Notes: generated from the sequence alone by a model not told the origin. Shown: positions 25,233 to 36,223, numbered from the stretch's first letter. The stretch: 40,115 nt of DNA from Omnitrophica WOR_2 bacterium RIFCSPHIGHO2_02_FULL_45_21 (GCA_001805575.1 MHGN01000066.1:1-40115), one strand, 5' to 3'. Made by a program: numbers and translations.

Positions 25233-26636
25233 TCAACCTAATGTTACCGTTTCAAACTTCCTGGGGATATAGGCCCTAAAACCCTTGCTCCTTAAATTAA
25301 AAGCCAGGGCCTCTGATTGGTCCATATCGCCGTGAACGATAAAAATCTTCTTCAGTTTCCCTTTGCTGCTCAAAACATAATCTGCCAATTCGTTCTTATC
25401 CGCATGGGCGCTGAAGGCGTTGATAACTTCAACTTCTGCCTTTAACTCAAAACTTTCGCCGAAGATTCTTACCCTGCGCTGCTTTTCAACAATTCTCCTG
25501 CCCAGGGTATTCTTTGCCATATAGCCGACTACCAGGATAGTATTGCGCGGATTTCCGATGTTGTTTCGTAAATGATGCAGGATTCTTCCTGACTCGCACA
25601 TCCCTGAACTGGAGATAATCAGCATCGGACGTTTATCAAAATTCAGCTTTTTTGACTCTTCGCTATCGCGGATATAGTGGATTGTATTTTGCCTAAGGAT
25701 ATCGGTTCCGCTCTTTAATAATGACTTGGCCTCACGGTCAAAAGATTCGCTATGTTTTAAGAATACATCGGTAATCTTACAGGCCAGGGGGCTGTCCACG
25801 AATATGGGAAGGGGTTTAATCTTTTTTTCCTTAAGCAGTTCTCCCAGATAATAGACCACCTCCTGGGTGCGCTCAAGGGCAAAGGAAGGAATAATCACCT
25901 TACCCCCTCTTGCCATCGTGCGGTTGACCACTTCAGCTAATTTTAGCTTTGCCGCCTCGAGCGGCCCATGCGTTCTTCCGCCATAGGTGCTTTCAAGGAG
26001 CAGATAATCCACATCGTTTAAGGTTTCAGGGTCCTGCAGGAATGGCATATGTTGACGGCCCAAATCAACCGCATAGGCAATCTTTATGCTTTGTCCGCTT
26101 TCATTTTTTATGACTTCAAGATAGACTATTGCCGAGCCCAGGATATGGCCGGCATCATAAAAGGTGCAATTGATGCCGCTGGCGAGTTTAAATTTCTTAT
26201 GGTAATCAACCGCCCTTATTTTCTTTAAGGACTTTTGCGCGTCCTCAATGTTATAGAGCGGCGGCCGGGAGGAAAGTCCTTTACGGACATTTATCTTATT
26301 CACAAATTTGATATCTTCTTCCTGTATCCTGGCGCTATCCAAAAGCATCAGCTGACAGATATCCCTGGTAGGCCTGGTAACAAAAATTTTTCCGCCAAAG
26401 CCGCTTCTTGTGAGATTCGGTAGGTTCCCGCAGTGGTCAATATGGCTGTGAGACAAAACCGCGGCCTCTAACTTGCCGGGATTAAAGGGAAATTGGGCGT
26501 TAACCCGGTAAAAATCCTCGCGGTGCCCCTGGAACAAACCGCAATCAATGATTACCCTTTCGCCATTTGCCTCAAGGAGATGCATTGAGCCGGTAACGGT
26601 GCGCACACCTCCGCAAAAAGTAAGTTGAACACTCAT
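25233..26636 (-). CDS. Metallo-beta-lactamase / beta-CASP RNA-processing-type hydrolase
   Basis: Predicted zinc-dependent ribonuclease of the CPSF73/YSH1-like bacterial group, 467 residues. The HSHIDHCG motif (63-70) binds zinc. Further metallo-beta-lactamase motifs include DAGHILGS and the DLGRQHMP segment. The beta-CASP region (about 240-380) has SSSGMCESGRILHHL, and a C-terminal RMMBL region contains FSAHADKNEL and VHGDMDQSEA. Bacterial members are thought to cut RNA, but substrates are poorly known. Its start overlaps the trpC stop (ATGA). Confidence 0.92.
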   Translation of the reverse strand: MSVQLTFCGGVRTVTGSMHLLEANGERVIIDCGLFQGHREDFYRVNAQFPFNPGKLEAAVLSHSHIDHCGNLPNLTRSGFGGKIFVTRPTRDICQLMLLDSARIQEEDIKFVNKINVRKGLSSRPPLYNIEDAQKSLKKIRAVDYHKKFKLASGINCTFYDAGHILGSAIVYLEVIKNESGQSIKIAYAVDLGRQHMPFLQDPETLNDVDYLLLESTYGGRTHGPLEAAKLKLAEVVNRTMARGGKVIIPSFALERTQEVVYYLGELLKEKKIKPLPIFVDSPLACKITDVFLKHSESFDREAKSLLKSGTDILRQNTIHYIRDSEESKKLNFDKRPMLIISSSGMCESGRILHHLRNNIGNPRNTILVVGYMAKNTLGRRIVEKQRRVRIFGESFELKAEVEVINAFSAHADKNELADYVLSSKGKLKKIFIVHGDMDQSEALAFNLRSKGFRAYIPRKFETVTLG

Positions 26637-27523
26637 ATCTTTTTCCGACGAGTAATTTTTCTACTCCGCGGAGCATCCAGCTTTAAGGGCCCTTGGGTAT
26701 CCCGGGCTTTTGCCCGGGCGGATTCCATTTCCGGGGCATTACCTTCAGCGAGCTGCTTGAACTTTTCCCTGATATCCTTTGCCTTCATCAGAGCGCTGCC
26801 GATAAGAAGCGCATTCAGGTTTAACTTTTTACAGCTTTCATAGTCACGATGCGTTTTGATTCCTGATTCTGCCACCAGCACCTTATCCTTAGGCACATAC
26901 TTTATCAATGCGTTCCTTAATTTGTTATCTATCTCTAGGCTATGCAGATTACGGCTGTTGAGCCCGATAATCTCGGCTCCTTCATCCAGGGAATATTTAA
27001 GCTGCTCTAAATTATGCGCCTCCACCAGACAATCCAATTCTAAACGTTTAGCCAAAGAGAGGAACTCTGAAAGCCGTCCGTCTTTTAGAACCTCAGCAAT
27101 CAAAAGCACGCTATCTGCGCCAAAGAATTTTGACTCGTAGAGCTGATAGGGCTCAAAGATAAAATCTTTTCTTAAGATTGGCAGGTCAACAATTTTGCGC
27201 ACCTGGTTCAGATAGGAAATTTTCCCCAAGAAATATTTCTCTTCGGTTAAAACCGAGATGGCGCTGGCGCCTGCGTTCTGGTAGAGGCGGGAGATTTGCA
27301 GAAGGTCAAAATCTTCTCTCAGCATGCCTGCGCAAGGAGAGGCCTTTTTGAGCTCGGCAATAATATGAAGTTTGCCGCTTACGCTGATACTTGCCTTAAA
27401 GGGCCGCCAGATACGCGGCTCTTCCAACTTCAGGCGCAGCTCCTCTTCGGGATAACGGCGCTTTGCCTCTTTAAGCGACTTTTGTTTTTCTAAAAGGACT
27501 TCTTTTAAGAAATCTCCTGCCAC
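26633..27523 (-). CDS. trpC: Indole-3-glycerol phosphate synthase, with C-terminal extension
   Basis: Closes the indole ring from CdRP in tryptophan synthesis. The TIM barrel spans about 1-261; K60 lies in AELKKASP, and later motifs include LRKDFIFEPYQLYES, GLNSRNLHSLEID and LVAESGI. The usual SPS(K)G is SPCAG here. At 296 residues it is about 35 longer than typical: the tail from about 262 is basic and rich in Arg/Lys, and its DNA contains three palindromes (26664-26673, 26685-26694, 26701-26718). It lies 9 bp after trpD and overlaps the next gene by 4 bp. Confidence 0.95.
   Translation of the reverse strand: MAGDFLKEVLLEKQKSLKEAKRRYPEEELRLKLEEPRIWRPFKASISVSGKLHIIAELKKASPCAGMLREDFDLLQISRLYQNAGASAISVLTEEKYFLGKISYLNQVRKIVDLPILRKDFIFEPYQLYESKFFGADSVLLIAEVLKDGRLSEFLSLAKRLELDCLVEAHNLEQLKYSLDEGAEIIGLNSRNLHSLEIDNKLRNALIKYVPKDKVLVAESGIKTHRDYESCKKLNLNALLIGSALMKAKDIREKFKQLAEGNAPEMESARAKARDTQGPLKLDAPRSRKITRRKKI
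26664..26718. repeat. Palindrome cluster in the trpC 3' extension
   Basis: Three perfect palindromes: CTCCGCGGAG (26664-26673), AAGGGCCCTT (26685-26694) and CCCGGGC-TTTT-GCCCGGG (26701-26718). They encode the non-conserved tail of TrpC. Confidence 0.6.
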
Positions 27524-27532
27524 TATAGATTA

Positions 27533-28543
27533 TTAAATTGAGGTAAATTGCCTGAGTTCTTCTAACTTTCTCAAGGCCCTTCCTGAGTCAATGGACTCTT
27601 GGGCTAATTCAATGCCTTGCTTAATTGATTTTGCTTTATCCGCCACATAGATAGCGCAGCCAGAATTAAAAAGCACTATATCTCTCCTGGGCCCTTTAGC
27701 TCCCTGCAGTATCTCCTGGGCGATGCGGGCATTGGCCTTTACATCGCCGCCCTCTAAGTCCTTAAGGCGCGCCTTCTTAATTCCGAAGTCTGACGGATGG
27801 ATACTGTAAAACTTAAGCTTTTTATTTTTTAACTCGCATACCTTCGTTGCGCTAGTCGTAGTAATCTCATCAAGACCGTCTAGGCCGTGAACAACCAAGC
27901 CATGCCTTACTCCTAAATTACCCAAGACCTCTGCTAAGACCTTTAATAGTTTTAAATCGTAAACTCCCAATAACTGATGAGTAGCGAATGCCGGATTAGT
28001 CAATGGCCCCAGCAGGTTAAAGATAGTGCGCAACCCCAATTCCTTGCGCACGGCGGCCGCGTATTTCATTGCCGGATGCAAATTCGGCGCAAAGAGAAAA
28101 CCAATACCTATTTTTTTTAGGCACTCTTCTACTTTTTTCTGGTCAATATTAATGTTTATCCCTAATGCCTCTAATAAATCCGCGCTTCCGCAGCGGCTGG
28201 AAACAGCACGGTTACCATGCTTTGCCACTACCAGGCCGCAGCCACAAGCAACAAATGCCGAAACGGTTGAGATATTAAAGGTGTGTACTCTATCCGCTCC
28301 GGTGCCGCAGGTATCCAAGACCACATCCTCAAATGTATTTATCCTTTTGACAAATTTGCGCATTGCTAATGCCGCGCCGGTAATTTCATCCGCTGTCTCG
28401 CCCTTCATCCGCAGAGCCACCAGAAAAGCGGCAATCTGCGCGGGAGTGGTTTTCCCCTGCATTATCTCTTGCATAACCTCCTGCATGCGGGACTGGCCTA
28501 AGTCACTTCTTTCGCTTAAAATTGTAATTACTTCTTTAATCAT
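27533..28543 (-). CDS. trpD: Anthranilate phosphoribosyltransferase
   Basis: Transfers phosphoribose from PRPP to anthranilate. The 336 residues have an N-terminal helical domain, then the PRPP site DTCGTGADRVHTFNIST (GTGAD rather than the usual GTGGD), VAKHGNRAVSS and the GSADLLEALG segment. FLFAPNLHPAMKYAAAVRKELGLRTIFNLLGPLTNP is conserved. The start lies 10 bp after copy 2 of the 114-bp repeat, with GAGAAG as a modest ribosome binding site, so the repeat now forms its immediate 5' region. Confidence 0.96.
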   Translation of the reverse strand: MIKEVITILSERSDLGQSRMQEVMQEIMQGKTTPAQIAAFLVALRMKGETADEITGAALAMRKFVKRINTFEDVVLDTCGTGADRVHTFNISTVSAFVACGCGLVVAKHGNRAVSSRCGSADLLEALGININIDQKKVEECLKKIGIGFLFAPNLHPAMKYAAAVRKELGLRTIFNLLGPLTNPAFATHQLLGVYDLKLLKVLAEVLGNLGVRHGLVVHGLDGLDEITTTSATKVCELKNKKLKFYSIHPSDFGIKKARLKDLEGGDVKANARIAQEILQGAKGPRRDIVLFNSGCAIYVADKAKSIKQGIELAQESIDSGRALRKLEELRQFTSI

Positions 28544-28552
28544 CTGCTTCTC

Positions 28553-28666
28553 AATGGAGCCCCTCCCAGGCTAAAGCCTAGGGTTCCTTGCTTGGCGAAA
28601 TACTTGAGCGGCCAAACCCATCCGCCCAGCCATCGGCGGGGCGGTTTTTGGCCGCGAAAGTATAAA
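28553..28666. repeat. 114-bp dispersed repeat, copy 2 (trpG-trpD gap)
   Basis: Same element as 7879-7992, same orientation, one difference that breaks a pair in the first hairpin. It lies between the bidirectional terminator (28664-28689) and the trpD start. Confidence 0.85.
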
Positions 28667-28689
28667 AACTGTCCGCGGGACAGATTTTT
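28664..28689. terminator. Bidirectional intrinsic terminator between trpG and trpD
   Basis: CTGTCC-GCG-GGACAG (28669-28683), with five T on the minus-strand side (28668-28664) and five T on the plus-strand side (28685-28689). In the direction of the trp genes it lies after trpG and before trpD. Two more small hairpins precede it on the minus strand, CCTCC/GGAGG and GGTTA/TAACC. It could attenuate trpD expression, but no leader peptide with Trp codons was seen. Confidence 0.6.
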
Positions 28690-28735
28690 CTTGCCCTCCG
28701 AGAGGAGGTTAATTTAAGTAACCTGATATACTTTC

Positions 28736-30591
<1,856 letters not shown>

Positions 30592-30599
<8 letters not shown>

Positions 30600-31404
30600 A
30601 TTTTTTAGCTATACGTTGCCCGATGATTACCCTCTCTATCTTATTATAGTCCTTGACTAGATCTATTATCTTGAAATTACCAGTTTTTTCAAAAATGTTT
30701 TTTATTTTATCATACTGGCCAAAACCTATTTCCATCAATAGTAAACCGTCTTTTTTGAGCAACCTTGGCGCTTGGCGGATTATGCGGCGATAAAAATCTA
30801 AACCGCTGCATCCGCCGTCTAAGGCAATGCGCGGCTCATACTTCAGCTCCTTTTGCAAATGTTCAATGTCTTGAGAACGAATATAGGGAGGATTGGATAT
30901 GAGCAAATCGTAAGCGGATAGCGGATGCGGAAGAGCGGACAGCAAATCGCTTTGGATAAAATGTATCCTCTCTTCAGCTCCATTTAACCTGGCATTCTGC
31001 CGGGCGATTTCCAAAGCCTCGCGAGAAATATCTATAGCGATAATCCGGGCCTTAGCCAGATTTTTGGCTAAGGCTACAGCAATACATCCCGAACCCGTCC
31101 CAATATCTAATATCTTAATCTGGCCGCAGACTGACGGCCGGAGACTGGCGGCTGAATTTATTGCTGTTTCTACCAGGATCTCGGTCTCCGGCCGGGGGAT
31201 AAACACTCGTTTATCCAGCTTAAAAATCAACCCAAAAAATTCTACCTCACCCAGGATGTACTGTAAAGGAAAACCCTCGGAACGCAAAGACAAACAGCGG
31301 GATAACTTCTTGAGTACCTTCGCACTAAGAAAAAGGCCTCCGCTGTACAAGCTGCTGCGCGGACAATTTAAAATTGAGCTAAGCAGAATTTCTTTTTCAG
31401 TCAT
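30592..31404 (-). CDS. prmC: Peptide chain release factor N5-glutamine methyltransferase
   Basis: Methylates the Gln of the GGQ motif of release factors. The 270 residues have a helical N-terminal domain, then the SAM-binding ILDIGTGSGCIAVALA motif and the catalytic SNPPY. Its partner prfA is 9 bp upstream, the common prfA-prmC pairing. It overlaps the murA start by 8 bp. Confidence 0.96.
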
Positions 31405-31413
31405 TGTACATAA

Positions 31414-32484
31414 TTACGTTGCTGCCAATTGGTGTTTGGCGTCTTCTGCGATGAGGCCGTCGATAAAATCATCGAGCTCGCCATCTAAGATATTTTCTAA
31501 TTTATGCAGGGTTAGTCCAATGCGGTGGTCAGTAACCCTGCGGTCAGGAAAATTATAAGTCCTAATCTTTTCGCTGCGCTCTGCGCTTCCAATCTGGGCC
31601 TTGCGCTCGCAAGAGGTCTTGATCAACTCTTCCTGGCGCATTTTATCCAGAATGCGCGTCCTCAAAACCCGCATAGCTTTATTCTTGTTTTTGAGCTGGG
31701 AACGTTCATCCTGGCAGGTAACCACTGTAGCGCTGGGAAGATGGGTAATCCTGACTGCCGAATCTGTAGTATTAACCGATTGGCCCCCGGGCCCGGAGGA
31801 CCTGAAGACATCAATCTTTAAATCCTTAGGGTCAATGACCAAATCAATTTCCTGGGCCTCGGCCATCACGGCAATCGTTGCGGTTGAGGTATGAATCCTC
31901 CCCGAGGCCTCGGTAACCGGAACGCGCTGGACCCGATGCACCCCGGACTCATACTTTAAACGTTTATACGCGCCTTTGCCCCTGACTGAGAAAATAATCT
32001 CTTTGAAGCCTCCTGCCTCGGCGGGATGTCCTGCCATTACTTCCATAGCCCAATTATGATTCGCAATGTATTTACCATACATGCGAAACAAATCTCCGAC
32101 AAATATACCTGCCTCGTCTCCGCCGGTGCCGGCACGGATTTCAAGAATCATATCCATCTCTTCATCTTTATCCCCGCGCTGCATCGCCCGGGCTAATTCT
32201 TGTTCTGCTTGAACTATTTTTTCCTTGAGCCGGGGGATTTCTTTCCTGACCAATGCCGTAAACTCCGGATCAGAAGAACTCTCATTTTGTAGAAGTACCT
32301 CCAATTCAGCCAATTCCCCGGATAACGATTTATAGCGCCGGTATCCTTTGGCCAACTCTTCTATATCAGAGAATTCTTTTACTAATTTCTGATACTGGCC
32401 CTTATCCCCAATGAGACCCAGGTCAGCTAACTTTTGCTCAAGCTCTATGTAACGTTTTTCTATCGCTTCTAATCTCTCAAACAT
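31414..32484 (-). CDS. prfA: Peptide chain release factor 1
   Basis: Recognises UAA and UAG and triggers peptide release. The 356 residues show the stop-codon reading PxT motif as PVT (189-191, within HRVQRVPVTEASGRIH) and the GGQ loop (233-235, SSGPGGQSVNTTDSAVR). PxT rather than SPF identifies RF1. It sits between rpmE and prmC in a widespread gene order. Confidence 0.97.
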   Translation of the reverse strand: MFERLEAIEKRYIELEQKLADLGLIGDKGQYQKLVKEFSDIEELAKGYRRYKSLSGELAELEVLLQNESSSDPEFTALVRKEIPRLKEKIVQAEQELARAMQRGDKDEEMDMILEIRAGTGGDEAGIFVGDLFRMYGKYIANHNWAMEVMAGHPAEAGGFKEIIFSVRGKGAYKRLKYESGVHRVQRVPVTEASGRIHTSTATIAVMAEAQEIDLVIDPKDLKIDVFRSSGPGGQSVNTTDSAVRITHLPSATVVTCQDERSQLKNKNKAMRVLRTRILDKMRQEELIKTSCERKAQIGSAERSEKIRTYNFPDRRVTDHRIGLTLHKLENILDGELDDFIDGLIAEDAKHQLAAT

Positions 32485-32495
32485 TTAATCAGGCC

Positions 32496-32548
32496 ACAAC
32501 TTATGGAGCGCCTGCCTTCCGGCAGGCAGGTTAGCGAACATAAGTTGT
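32496..32548. repeat. REP-like hairpin between rpmE and prfA
   Basis: Perfect outer arms ACAACTTATG/CATAAGTTGT (10 bp) surround a CCTGCC-TTCC-GGCAGG core. It lies just after the rpmE stop in the direction of transcription. It shares an ACTTAYGTTCGC arm with the element on the other side of rpmE. Confidence 0.7.
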
Positions 32549-32557
32549 CCGGGCGAA

Positions 32558-32755
32558 TCATTTCCCATACTTCTTCATATACTTATCCACTCTCCCCGCC
32601 GAATCCACAAACTTCTGCTTTCCCGTAAAAAAGGGGTGGCATTTTGAACATACCTCAACCCGGGCGCTCGGCTTGGTTGAACGGGTATGAATCACCTCGC
32701 CGCAGGCGCAGATAATAGTTGCATCCTGGTATTTAGGATGAATTCCGTCTTTCAT
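32558..32755 (-). CDS. rpmE: 50S ribosomal protein L31
   Basis: Large-subunit protein of 65 residues at the central protuberance. It is the zinc-binding form: CAC near residue 16 and [11 protein letters not shown] near residue 36. AAAGGAGA precedes the start. REP-like hairpins flank the gene on both sides. Confidence 0.96.
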   Translation of the reverse strand: MKDGIHPKYQDATIICACGEVIHTRSTKPSARVEVCSKCHPFFTGKQKFVDSAGRVDKYMKKYGK

Positions 32756-32777
32756 TTTTTTGTCTCCTTTTAATGAG

Positions 32778-32825
32778 CGCAGACTTACGTTCGCCTCACC
32801 GCAAAGCGGCGGTTCCGTAAGTTAT
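32778..32825. repeat. REP-like hairpin between rho and rpmE
   Basis: Outer arms ACTTACG/CGTAAGT with an inner CCGC/GCGG stem, ending about 8 bp before the rho stop. Read on the plus strand, its arm (ACTTACGTTCGC) matches the minus-strand arm of 32496-32548, so the two elements form an inverted pair around rpmE. Confidence 0.65.
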
Positions 32826-32833
32826 ATCCTCAC

Positions 32834-34090
32834 TTATTGGTTCATACTGTTAAGAAAATCCGCATTTGATTTTGTCTTGGATAATTTCTCAATCAATAGT
32901 TCCATGGCTTCCACGTTGTTTGTCTCATTCAAAACTTTGCGTAAAATCCAGACCTTATTCAACTCATCCGGCTTAAGCAGCAATTCTTCATGACGGGTAT
33001 TTGAGCGCTTGATATCTATTGCCGGATAGATTCTTCTTTGGAATAGATTGCGGTCAAGCTGAATCTCCATATTGCCGGTGCCTTTAAATTCTTCAAAGAT
33101 TACCTCATCCATACGGCTGCCGGTATCGACCAGAGCGGTTGCGATAATGGTTAAACTTCCGCCTTCATCAATAGCCCTGGCTGCGCCAAAAAAGCGCTTC
33201 GGCTTTTGCAGGGCATTTGAATCTACGCCGCCGGAGAGGATCTTGCCGCTATGCGGAACAACGGAGTTATAGGCCCGGGCAAGGCGGGTGATGCTGTCTA
33301 ATAGCACGACCACATCTTTCTTATGCTCTACCAAACGCCTTGCCTTCTCCAGCACAATTTCCGCAACCTGCACATGGCGCTCGGGCGGCTCGTCAAAGGT
33401 TGAAGAAATCACCTCACCCTTTACGCTGCGCTGCATCTCGGTTACCTCTTCCGGGCGCTCATCAATCAAAAGGACAATCAGAATAACATCTGGGCTATTC
33501 TGCATAATGGAATTGGCGAGCTTCTGCAGCAGCACGGTCTTACCGCTATATGGCGGCGCTACGATTAAGCCGCGCTGTCCTTTACCTATGGGCGTCAGTA
33601 AATTCATTATGCGCATGGAAATCTCTGTCGGGCCTGTCTCTAAGGCATAGCGGTCATGAGGGTAGACCGGAGTAAGATTATCAAAAAGCACCTTTTCTTT
33701 AAAATCCTCAGGGTTTTCAAAATTAACCGCTTCAACCTTAAGCAGGGCAAAATATTTTTCTCCTTCTTTGGGTGGGCGGATTTGACCGCTGACCGTATCT
33801 CCGGTTCTCAAATCAAATTTACGAATCTGGCTTGGCGAGATATAGATATCGTCCGGGCAGGGAAGATAGTTATAATTCGGCGAGCGTAAAAATCCAAAAC
33901 CCTCGGGAAGTATCTCTAAAACCCCCTCCCCAAACATCAGCCCTTCCTTTTCTGCCTGGCCCTGCAGAATTTTAAAAATAAGGTCTTGTTTCCTGAGGCC
34001 GCTTACACCATTGATATTCAGTTCTTTGGAAAACTTGGTTAATTCTGAAATTTTCATCTCTTTGAGATTTCCTATATCTACTTTTTCCAT
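32834..34090 (-). CDS. rho: Transcription termination factor Rho
   Basis: Hexameric RNA helicase for factor-dependent termination. The 418 residues have the Rho N-terminal helical domain (about 5-50), a cold-shock-type RNA-binding domain (about 52-115, with GFGFLRSP) and the RecA-like motor with the APPYSGKT P-loop and [12 protein letters not shown]. The ATG at 34090 is chosen because GGGAGG sits 4 nt upstream; a TTG at 34102 would place that site inside the gene. It overlaps coaE by 13 bp. Confidence 0.96.
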   Translation of the reverse strand: MEKVDIGNLKEMKISELTKFSKELNINGVSGLRKQDLIFKILQGQAEKEGLMFGEGVLEILPEGFGFLRSPNYNYLPCPDDIYISPSQIRKFDLRTGDTVSGQIRPPKEGEKYFALLKVEAVNFENPEDFKEKVLFDNLTPVYPHDRYALETGPTEISMRIMNLLTPIGKGQRGLIVAPPYSGKTVLLQKLANSIMQNSPDVILIVLLIDERPEEVTEMQRSVKGEVISSTFDEPPERHVQVAEIVLEKARRLVEHKKDVVVLLDSITRLARAYNSVVPHSGKILSGGVDSNALQKPKRFFGAARAIDEGGSLTIIATALVDTGSRMDEVIFEEFKGTGNMEIQLDRNLFQRRIYPAIDIKRSNTRHEELLLKPDELNKVWILRKVLNETNNVEAMELLIEKLSKTKSNADFLNSMNQ

Positions 34091-34599
34091 ATTTCCTCCC
34101 AAACCTCTTTTACCTGTTTTTCTGTATTTTTAAGCGAACCTCTATTATCAATGACAAAATCAGCCAGACGTATTTTCTTCCTTAAAGGCATCTGCTGTTT
34201 TATCCGTTTTCGGATTTGCTCCTTAGTCAGAGATAGGCTTACGCTGGCGCGCTCTAACTGTTGCTTAAGATTGGCTTTGACTGCGAGCAAATAATCGCAT
34301 TTCTCATCTAAGCCGCTTTCTACTAAAAGAGGAGCATCTATGACTATCACTCTTCTTGACTTATGTTTTTTAAGCTCAGAGAAAATATCTCTCTTAATCA
34401 ACGGATGGATAATCCGGCAAAGTTTTTTGAGTGCTTGCGGCTGGTCAAAAACAAAACCGGCTAAGGCCTTGCGCGCGGATTTATCTAAGATACGATGCAC
34501 TATTTTATCCGCATCAATGACATAAGCCCCAAGCTTTCGAAACATCCTGCTCACGGTAGTTTTTCCCGTACCCAGGCTGCCGGTAACACCTATAATCAT
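34078..34599 (-). CDS. coaE: Dephospho-CoA kinase, short form
   Basis: Last step of coenzyme A synthesis. P-loop GSLGTGKT (7-14), DADKIVH (29-35), a [11 protein letters not shown] segment (63-73) and the DAPLLVESG motif are present. At 173 residues it is about 25-30 shorter than usual. The part missing lies between [10 protein letters not shown] and RKALAGFVF, where relatives have the FG..IL...G.IDR stretch of the substrate-binding domain. The frame is intact, so this is a natural in-frame loss or a divergent form. Confidence 0.9.
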   Translation of the reverse strand: MIIGVTGSLGTGKTTVSRMFRKLGAYVIDADKIVHRILDKSARKALAGFVFDQPQALKKLCRIIHPLIKRDIFSELKKHKSRRVIVIDAPLLVESGLDEKCDYLLAVKANLKQQLERASVSLSLTKEQIRKRIKQQMPLRKKIRLADFVIDNRGSLKNTEKQVKEVWEEIWKK

Positions 34600-34628
34600 C
34601 TAACCCTTAAATTATTGATAAACTTAAT

Positions 34629-34800
34629 AAAGAATGGAAATATCTGGGAGCACACAATTAGAAAATTTTTGCCGTCTGCTGCGGCTTACGACTCGCTCAT
34701 TTTAACGCCTTTCGTCTGTCGCCAGCTGCATTCGCTCGTCGTAATTCCTGGCAGACTGTTGGCAAAAATTTTCGTGTGCGAACAGATATTTCCATTGTTT
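34629..34800. repeat. 172-bp imperfect palindrome between glgA and coaE
   Basis: The two halves are inverted copies over about 70 nt each. AA(G/C)AATGGAAATATCTG at the tips is followed by a shared GCACAC, then GAAAATTTTTGCC, GTCTGC and TTACGAC with small gaps. The centre is about 30 nt. No gene was seen in it. It starts 29 bp past the coaE start codon side and ends 4 bp from the glgA stop. It resembles a fold-back MITE or REPIN. Confidence 0.75.
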
Positions 34801-34804
34801 ATAG

Positions 34805-36193
34805 TTAATTCAGTAATTTTTGATACAACTTAATATATTCCCCGGCTGACTTTTTCCATGAAAAATTATAACTAAATGCCTTTTTGACCAATTCCATCCA
34901 TTTTCTTTTACTTCTATAGGCAGCAATAGCAGATTCCACTGTCTTAACAAAGGCCTCCTTTGTGTACTTTTTAAAGACAAAGCCGTTCTCTTTTGAAACG
35001 GTGTCGGCAAGGCCTCCGGTTTTAAAGACAAGCGGCGGCGTCCCATATCGCAAGGCAATCATCTGTCCCAGGCCGCACGGCTCAAAGCGCGAAGGCATAA
35101 GAAATATATCCGCACCGGCATAGATTTTATGCGCCAGGGCTTCATCAAATTTTATCTGGGCGCTGAGGTTAGCGGGATACTTTTGAGCGAGCTCAAAAAG
35201 AAGATTATGGTATTTGGCGTCGCCTACACCCAAAACTATTATTTGCATCTTGCAATGTCTGAGCAGATCTTCCATACTCTGCGCAATCAAATCCAAACCC
35301 TTCTGATGGCTGAGGCGGCTTACCATGCCAAAGAGAGGTATGTCTTCTTGAACCGATAAACGGCATTCTTCCTGGAGCATCTTTTTATTCACGTATTTAT
35401 CTATAGACGTACTTGCTGAATATGGCTTATAGATATAGGTATCTTTCTGCGGATCCCAGAGTTCATAATCAAGTCCGTTGAGGATGCCGGAAAGGTCTTT
35501 CTTTCTCTTATGCAGAACCCCTTCCAGGCCGCAGCCGGATTCTTGCGTCTTGATTTCCCCGGCATATGTCGGGCTTACCGTATTGAGCAAATCGCTAAAA
35601 ATGACCCCGCCTTTTAAGATATTTACCTTATGGTAAAATTCCAAGCCATCAATGTTAAACAACTGCCGATCCAATCCCAGCTTAGGGAATTCATCCTTAT
35701 TAAAAACCCCCTGAAAGCTGAGGTTATGGATGGTAAGCAGGGTTTTGATATCCTTATAAAAATCGTCTTTCTGGTATAGAGTTTTTAAATACACCGGAAT
35801 CAATGCTGTCTGCCAGTCATGGCAGTGGAGAATATCCGGCTTGAAATTTATCTCTTTCAGTAAATCAAGACTCCTGCGGCAATAAAATGAAAATCTCTCA
35901 AGATTATCCGTGTAATCTCCTGCTTTATCACCATAGAGCCCATCGCGGTCAAAATATTTATCATTTTTTATCAAATAAACCTGAATATTTTTCCCAAGCG
36001 CAGCTAGATCTATATCACTGCTAAAACCTAAGACCTCTGACCTGTGACCTGCGGCTATTTTGTATCGTGGCATTGCCAGCCTTACCTCTACGCCGTGCTT
36101 TTCTAAAACCAAAGGAAGCGCTCCAGCTACATCTGCCAAACCTCCGGTCTTGGCAAAAGGCACTATCTCGCTTGCGCACATAAAAACTTTCAT
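34805..36193 (-). CDS. glgA: Glycogen (starch) synthase, GT5
   Basis: Extends alpha-1,4-glucan chains from ADP-glucose. The 462 residues show the GT-B fold: the KTGGLADVAGALP nucleotide-sugar loop at 15-27, the HCHDWQTALIP segment, and the C-terminal catalytic SRFEPCGLGQMIALRYGTPP and KTGGLADTV motifs. Other glycogen genes are not in the window. It lies 30 bp after polA. Confidence 0.95.
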   Translation of the reverse strand: MKVFMCASEIVPFAKTGGLADVAGALPLVLEKHGVEVRLAMPRYKIAAGHRSEVLGFSSDIDLAALGKNIQVYLIKNDKYFDRDGLYGDKAGDYTDNLERFSFYCRRSLDLLKEINFKPDILHCHDWQTALIPVYLKTLYQKDDFYKDIKTLLTIHNLSFQGVFNKDEFPKLGLDRQLFNIDGLEFYHKVNILKGGVIFSDLLNTVSPTYAGEIKTQESGCGLEGVLHKRKKDLSGILNGLDYELWDPQKDTYIYKPYSASTSIDKYVNKKMLQEECRLSVQEDIPLFGMVSRLSHQKGLDLIAQSMEDLLRHCKMQIIVLGVGDAKYHNLLFELAQKYPANLSAQIKFDEALAHKIYAGADIFLMPSRFEPCGLGQMIALRYGTPPLVFKTGGLADTVSKENGFVFKKYTKEAFVKTVESAIAAYRSKRKWMELVKKAFSYNFSWKKSAGEYIKLYQKLLN

Positions 36194-36223
36194 TTATTCA
36201 TTCCCTGAATCTTCTCTGTTTCT

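Noticed and set aside
34091-34102. TTG start for Rho at 34102
   Set aside because: The GGGAGG ribosome binding site lies within those extra codons and is well placed for the ATG at 34090.
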